A stretch of DNA of 12,139 nucleotides, taken from positions 1 through 12,139 of the forward strand of contig NSHZ01000044.1 in assembly GCA_002737595.1 (NCBI GenBank). Direction: 5' to 3'. Below, piece by piece: positions 11,792 to 12,139 of this stretch. Made by a program: the position numbers and the translations under genes. Numbering within the stretch: the stretch's first letter is position 1; the number at the start of each line of letters is the position of its first letter. A model generated the notes under the pieces. That model had not been told where the DNA came from. It made no database searches and saw only the letters and a program-made list of their open reading frames with translations. This DNA is from Actinomycetota bacterium (GTDB taxonomy: Bacteria > Actinomycetota > Actinomycetes > Nanopelagicales > Nanopelagicaceae).

Positions 11792-12139
11792 CAGAGCACC
11801 CGCTCTATCTCCAACGGAACAGGGTCAATGAGTGACGACCTGTTTTCGCAGGAAGAATTTACCGCCGACAATACCGGATAGGCATCAAATTCCTGAAGGG
11901 TTTCTGAGATCGCTAAGAGTTCATCTACCTTTGAAAATTCACCTTTAAGCCAACCATCCCATGCCTCGCGTGGAAGCATCAATGGCATACGGTCATGAAT
12001 CTCGGCAATCTGAGGAGTGGCATCTCGCGTGAGCACAGTGGCCGTCAAGACGGCGAGACCACCATCGCTCGGCGTCCACCATTCATAAAGCCCAGCCATG
12101 GCAAGCGGAGAGCGATCGCGAGCGCATATATAGAAAGGC
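11788..12139 (-). CDS. SOS response-associated peptidase (SRAP/HMCES/YedK) family, C-terminal part
   Basis: The frame stays open through the right edge of the window, so this is the C-terminal 116 or so residues of a longer gene (family members are about 220-250). The visible part starts PFYICARDRSPLAMAGLYEW, matching the SRAP core pattern where the substrate-pocket Glu follows AGLY/AGLW. It continues with TATVLTRDATPQIAEIHDRMPLML, containing the characteristic His of the IHDRMP motif. SRAP proteins form a covalent thiazolidine crosslink to abasic sites in single-stranded DNA through Cys2, which is outside the window and cannot be checked. An internal ATG at 12099 is not the start because homology continues upstream of it. 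The TGA overlaps the GTG of the alpha/beta hydrolase, suggesting an operon. Confidence 0.9.
   Translation of the reverse strand, partial: PFYICARDRSPLAMAGLYEWWTPSDGGLAVLTATVLTRDATPQIAEIHDRMPLMLPREAWDGWLKGEFSKVDELLAISETLQEFDAYPVLSAVNSSCENRSSLIDPVPLEIERVLW

Overview
The window looks like a compact actinobacterial chromosome segment, probably from a small-genome, moderate-GC lineage; a freshwater Nanopelagicales-type organism is a tentative guess. The clues are a fused Kgd-type 2-oxoglutarate enzyme, nickel superoxide dismutase with its SodX protease, a SigR/RsrA redox switch followed by a TB7.3-like biotinyl protein, an Rv1820/IlvG-like ThDP enzyme and a DUF6104-like microprotein. Genes are tightly packed, with many 4-base stop/start overlaps, and no stretch over 300 bases lacks a gene. 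I see no tRNA, rRNA, CRISPR array, insertion sequence, phage gene or recognisable defence system.

Layout, left to right. (1) 17-3679 (+): the complete multifunctional 2-oxoglutarate enzyme. (2) 5239-3699 (-): a probable operon of sodX (S26-type protease), a 59-residue DUF6104-like protein and a zinc-less MDR/quinone oxidoreductase. It converges on kgd with a 19-base gap. (3) 5268-5666 (+): sodN, divergent from sodX, starting at TTG and closed by a strong hairpin at 5677-5713. (4) 7632-5734 (-): a large secreted protein joining a YHYH domain, low-complexity linkers, a small Cys-Lys-rich module and a C-terminal PEBP (YbhB/YbcL) domain. (5) 7753-9544 (+): a small predicted membrane protein overlapping the start of an IlvG-like ThDP enzyme. 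(6) 12139-9541 (-): a long co-directional run of SRAP/HMCES protein (N-terminus beyond the window), alpha/beta hydrolase, SigR-like sigma factor, RsrA-like anti-sigma factor, biotinyl carrier protein and FlK-like hotdog thioesterase. A good candidate SigR autoregulatory promoter lies between the hydrolase and sigR.

How it fits together: two oxidative-stress modules (NiSOD with its maturase; SigR/RsrA) sit beside central carbon metabolism (Kgd). The SigR run adds a DNA-damage-associated SRAP protein, a biotinyl protein and a thioesterase. The least conventional items are the YHYH-PEBP secreted fusion, the small membrane protein before the IlvG-like gene, and the possible promoter-linked N-terminal extension of SigR. 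Most of the rest is conserved actinobacterial housekeeping, and nothing here is a clearly new multi-gene system.
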